In this document: positions 61,420 through 64,000 of the stretch, piece by piece
How positions within the stretch are numbered: the stretch's first letter is position 1
How the letters are laid out: each line of letters opens with the position of its first letter
NCBI GenBank assembly: GCA_016937775.1
Contig: JAFGVX010000027.1
Location: 1-64,000 of the forward strand
Length of the DNA: 64,000 nucleotides
Direction of reading: 5' to 3'
Source of the DNA: Campylobacterales bacterium
GTDB lineage: Bacteria; Campylobacterota; Campylobacteria; Campylobacterales; Sulfurovaceae
Position numbers and translations under genes: made by a program
The notes under the pieces: generated by a model
The model's database searches: none
The model's input: the letters and a program-made list of their open reading frames with translations, nothing else
Told to the model about the DNA's origin: nothing

Positions 61420-61803
61420 ATGAATAAAGCAATAACAATATTTTTTGGAACAATCGTAGTAATCGCATTAAGTGGATGTGGTGATGATGATAGTTCAAAG
61501 CAAGAGGTAAAAAATTATAAATATACAACGGCAGAAGTGTATGAAAAAATGTGCGCAAAATGTCATGGCGAAAAAGGTGAGGGCGTTAAAAAAGAAAAAG
61601 GACCTGCACTGAATGACCAAGAGGTTTATGAACTTAAAATGGGAATTACCGATATAAAAATGGGTGGTATTGGCGGGCACTCAAGCGGTACCGAGCATGA
61701 GATAATGGAGCACAATATGCAAAAAATTATAGAAAAAGGTATGGATTATGATACCGACGCTATGGCACAATACATCTACGAAAACTTCAATATAAACAAA
61801 TAA
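61420..61803 (+). CDS. Monoheme c-type cytochrome lipoprotein
   Basis: Lipobox ALSGC; heme motif CAKCH; internal start 61420 with GGAGAG upstream. Confidence 0.88.
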   Translation: MNKAITIFFGTIVVIALSGCGDDDSSKQEVKNYKYTTAEVYEKMCAKCHGEKGEGVKKEKGPALNDQEVYELKMGITDIKMGGIGGHSSGTEHEIMEHNMQKIIEKGMDYDTDAMAQYIYENFNINK

Positions 61804-61813
61804 ATATCTTCAC

Positions 61814-61838
61814 TCCTCCTCTTTGGAGGAATTAGTTT
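61814..61838 (+). terminator. Rho-independent terminator candidate
   Basis: TCCTCC-TCTTT-GGAGGA followed by ATTAGTTTTT. Confidence 0.6.
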
Positions 61839-61905
61839 TTCTAAACTTTTTTTTAAACTTTAATGATAGAATACACAACAAAGTATTTCATAATTTGGGG
61901 GAGTA

Positions 61906-63045
61906 ATGAACAAAAAAGAGGGAAAAGTATTTGTTTGGCCAATTTGTACCCGAATAATACATTGGACAATTGGACTCTCTTTTTTTGCATCTTTTTTCAC
62001 TTCATTTTATAAAGAGTATATTCATTATCATGTAGCCTTTGGGTGGATATTCGGTGTTATGCTCTGCTACCGCATCATATGGGGATTCATCGGACCAAGG
62101 TATGCGACCTTTAATACATTTCGATTTAATCTGCGTGAACTTAAATGGTATTTTCAAGAAAAGATTATTGATAGATATAGAAAAATTCCTCCCGGACACA
62201 ATCCCGCTTCAAGCTGGTATACAGTCATTGTTCTCTCTTTTGGTATATTGATTGTTGCTAGCGGTATCCTACTTTACGGAATACAAGACGGTGCAGGGGT
62301 ACTCGGTTATCTTAATAAAGAGCATTATGCTTCTATGGATATGTGGCACAATTTACATCTTTATCTTTCTTATATACTTGTTGTTTGGGCATTTATTCAC
62401 ATAACCGGAGTTTCTGTCGAGCAGTTTTATCATAAAACGAGTATGGTATTTGCGATGATTACCGGCTATAAAAAGAGCGAAGGTGAAGACACAGACATTA
62501 CAAGATGTAGCAATATTGCAAGTTATGTCTTCATCATAATCTCTTTTTCTCTTTTTATATATATTATAAGTACTTACGATAATATAGTCACAAAAAGTAT
62601 TTTCACGGCAATCAATTATGAGAGTGAAAACGGTGTTTTTTATGTTGACTGTGGTGATTGCCATAAAATCTATCCTCCTTTTTTACTTCCTAAAAGATCA
62701 TGGCATAGAATTATGAATACACTTGATAACCATTTCGGCGAAGAGATTACGGATGCAAATATCTCTAAAAAAGCAAGAGCATCCATATTGAAATATCTTG
62801 AAGAAAATGCCGCAGAAAACTCAACGCGAAAAGTCTCTTTTCGGGTACTTCAATCACTTTCACCGAAGCAAGCTCCAAAGTCCATCACTAAGGTAGAATA
62901 TTGGAGAAATGCACATAAAGATATAGATAGAGCTCTCTATAAAAATCCAAAAGTTAAAAATCAATCAAATTGTTTTGCTTGTCACATCGGACTAGAAAAC
63001 GGAATATTTTTAAATGAAAAAATAGTGTTACCTAAGGTAAAATAA
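61906..63045 (+). CDS. Cytochrome b561-type membrane protein fused to a diheme cytochrome c domain
   Basis: N-terminal VFVWPICTRIIHWTIGLSFFASFF and b561 helices; C-terminal CGDCHKIYPPFLLPKRSWHRIMNTLDNHFGEEI and CFACH. Confidence 0.88.
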   Translation: MNKKEGKVFVWPICTRIIHWTIGLSFFASFFTSFYKEYIHYHVAFGWIFGVMLCYRIIWGFIGPRYATFNTFRFNLRELKWYFQEKIIDRYRKIPPGHNPASSWYTVIVLSFGILIVASGILLYGIQDGAGVLGYLNKEHYASMDMWHNLHLYLSYILVVWAFIHITGVSVEQFYHKTSMVFAMITGYKKSEGEDTDITRCSNIASYVFIIISFSLFIYIISTYDNIVTKSIFTAINYESENGVFYVDCGDCHKIYPPFLLPKRSWHRIMNTLDNHFGEEITDANISKKARASILKYLEENAAENSTRKVSFRVLQSLSPKQAPKSITKVEYWRNAHKDIDRALYKNPKVKNQSNCFACHIGLENGIFLNEKIVLPKVK

Positions 63046-63190
63046 GACAAAGCTATTTGACGTATTAATTTTTTTTATCTTCGTTGTAAGATTAATCGTG
63101 TATAATTTTTTGAAGCTTAAAATTGGCGATATAGATTTATTTAATTTTTTACAGTAAGCTTGTATTATCTATCTATATGGAGGAGACTAA

Positions 63191-64000
63191 ATGGATGTAG
63201 GGATTTCCAGAAGACGCTTCTTAAAAGGAAGCGCGGCACTGACTGTTTTGGGGGGAGGCACTATAGGGCTGACACCATTATTGGGGAATGAAGAGGAACA
63301 TCATGAGGCAGCTGCCATCATGACAAAAACAAGCACAAAAGAGGCGAAGCTCGTGCCGACTCTTTGTGAGATGTGCGTAAATAAATGTGCGGCAATTGCT
63401 AGAGTTGAAGATGGTGTTGTGGTAAAGCTAGATCCAAATCCGCTCTTTCCAAAATCAAAAAATATGCTTTGCCCTAGAGGCAATGCAGGAATACAAGCAC
63501 TTTATGATACGGATCGATTGAAACGACCTATGATTAGAACAGGTGAAAAAGGCAAAGGAGAATTTAAAGAAGTTTCTTGGGAAGAAGCATATGATGCTAT
63601 ACTCAATGGTACGGATAAATTTCCGGGAATGGCGAAGATATTGGATGAAGAAGAAGACAATAGATCAAGCTTTCTTTTTTGTGCAGGAGAGGGGATGGCG
63701 GAACATACATTTAAGATGTTCTATGAGGCATTTGGTTCTGCAAACTGGCTTAACCATGCTTCTATCTGTTTGCAAACCGTTGCATCTGCATATGGTGTCA
63801 CTATGGGTGCCTATCCACAAGTTGATTTTGAAAATGCAGAATATGTCATTATGGCGGGAGCAAATAGAGCTGAAGCAATCGTAACTCCCGATACAATGGA
63901 TATCTTCAAAAGAACAAAAGGCAGGGGAACAAAGCTTGTCTGTGTTGACCCAAGGTTCACTAATACAGCGGCAAAAGCAGATAAATGGCTGGGCATTAAA
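63191..64000 (+). CDS. Molybdopterin oxidoreductase catalytic subunit, PsrA/PhsA-like (truncated by window end)
   Basis: My translation from ATG 63191: Tat signal MDVGISRRRFLKGSAALTVLGGG; CEMCVNKC...MLCPRG 4Fe-4S motif; open to base 64000 and absent from the supplied ORF track. Confidence 0.9.
   Translation, partial: MDVGISRRRFLKGSAALTVLGGGTIGLTPLLGNEEEHHEAAAIMTKTSTKEAKLVPTLCEMCVNKCAAIARVEDGVVVKLDPNPLFPKSKNMLCPRGNAGIQALYDTDRLKRPMIRTGEKGKGEFKEVSWEEAYDAILNGTDKFPGMAKILDEEEDNRSSFLFCAGEGMAEHTFKMFYEAFGSANWLNHASICLQTVASAYGVTMGAYPQVDFENAEYVIMAGANRAEAIVTPDTMDIFKRTKGRGTKLVCVDPRFTNTAAKADKWLGIK

Noticed and set aside
63543-63884. 113-aa ORF in the right-edge region
   Set aside because: Out-of-frame ORF within the truncated molybdoenzyme gene starting at 63191.

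Overview
AT-rich, gene-dense chromosomal segment of a Campylobacterota-type (epsilonproteobacterial) genome spanning the replication-origin region. Taxonomy is inferred from gene content and protein style only. About 58 convincing protein genes are present, nearly all housekeeping: ilvD, thrS-infC-rpmI-rplT, Fur/PerR-type regulator and ahpC, speE-like-coaE-dapF, feoB-feoA, nrdA, purB, rlmN, hisF, rsmA, RNase J, kdsD, rarA, frr, pyrE, mobA, hcp, ruvC, dnaA, dnaN, pyrG, recJ. There is one tRNA-Val(GAC). Accessory content includes a LapBCE-like type I secretion trio whose TolC carries a C-terminal SPOR-like domain, two YcbB-type L,D-transpeptidases, a LysR/YeiH pair, and a sulfur-type redox island at the right edge (SQR/FCSD-like flavoprotein, cytochrome c lipoprotein, cytochrome b561 fused to a diheme cytochrome c, truncated PsrA/PhsA-like molybdoenzyme). 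The strongest non-coding signals are two perfect 16-bp parS palindromes (TGTTTCACGTGAAACA) inside coding genes, a bipartite oriC with DnaA boxes and a DnaA-trio-like run in the dnaA-dnaN gap, an FNR-family operator centred near -41.5 of the hcp promoter, and several inverted-repeat operator candidates. No CRISPR array, intact mobile element or rRNA was seen. I found no clear evidence of a wholly novel multi-gene system.
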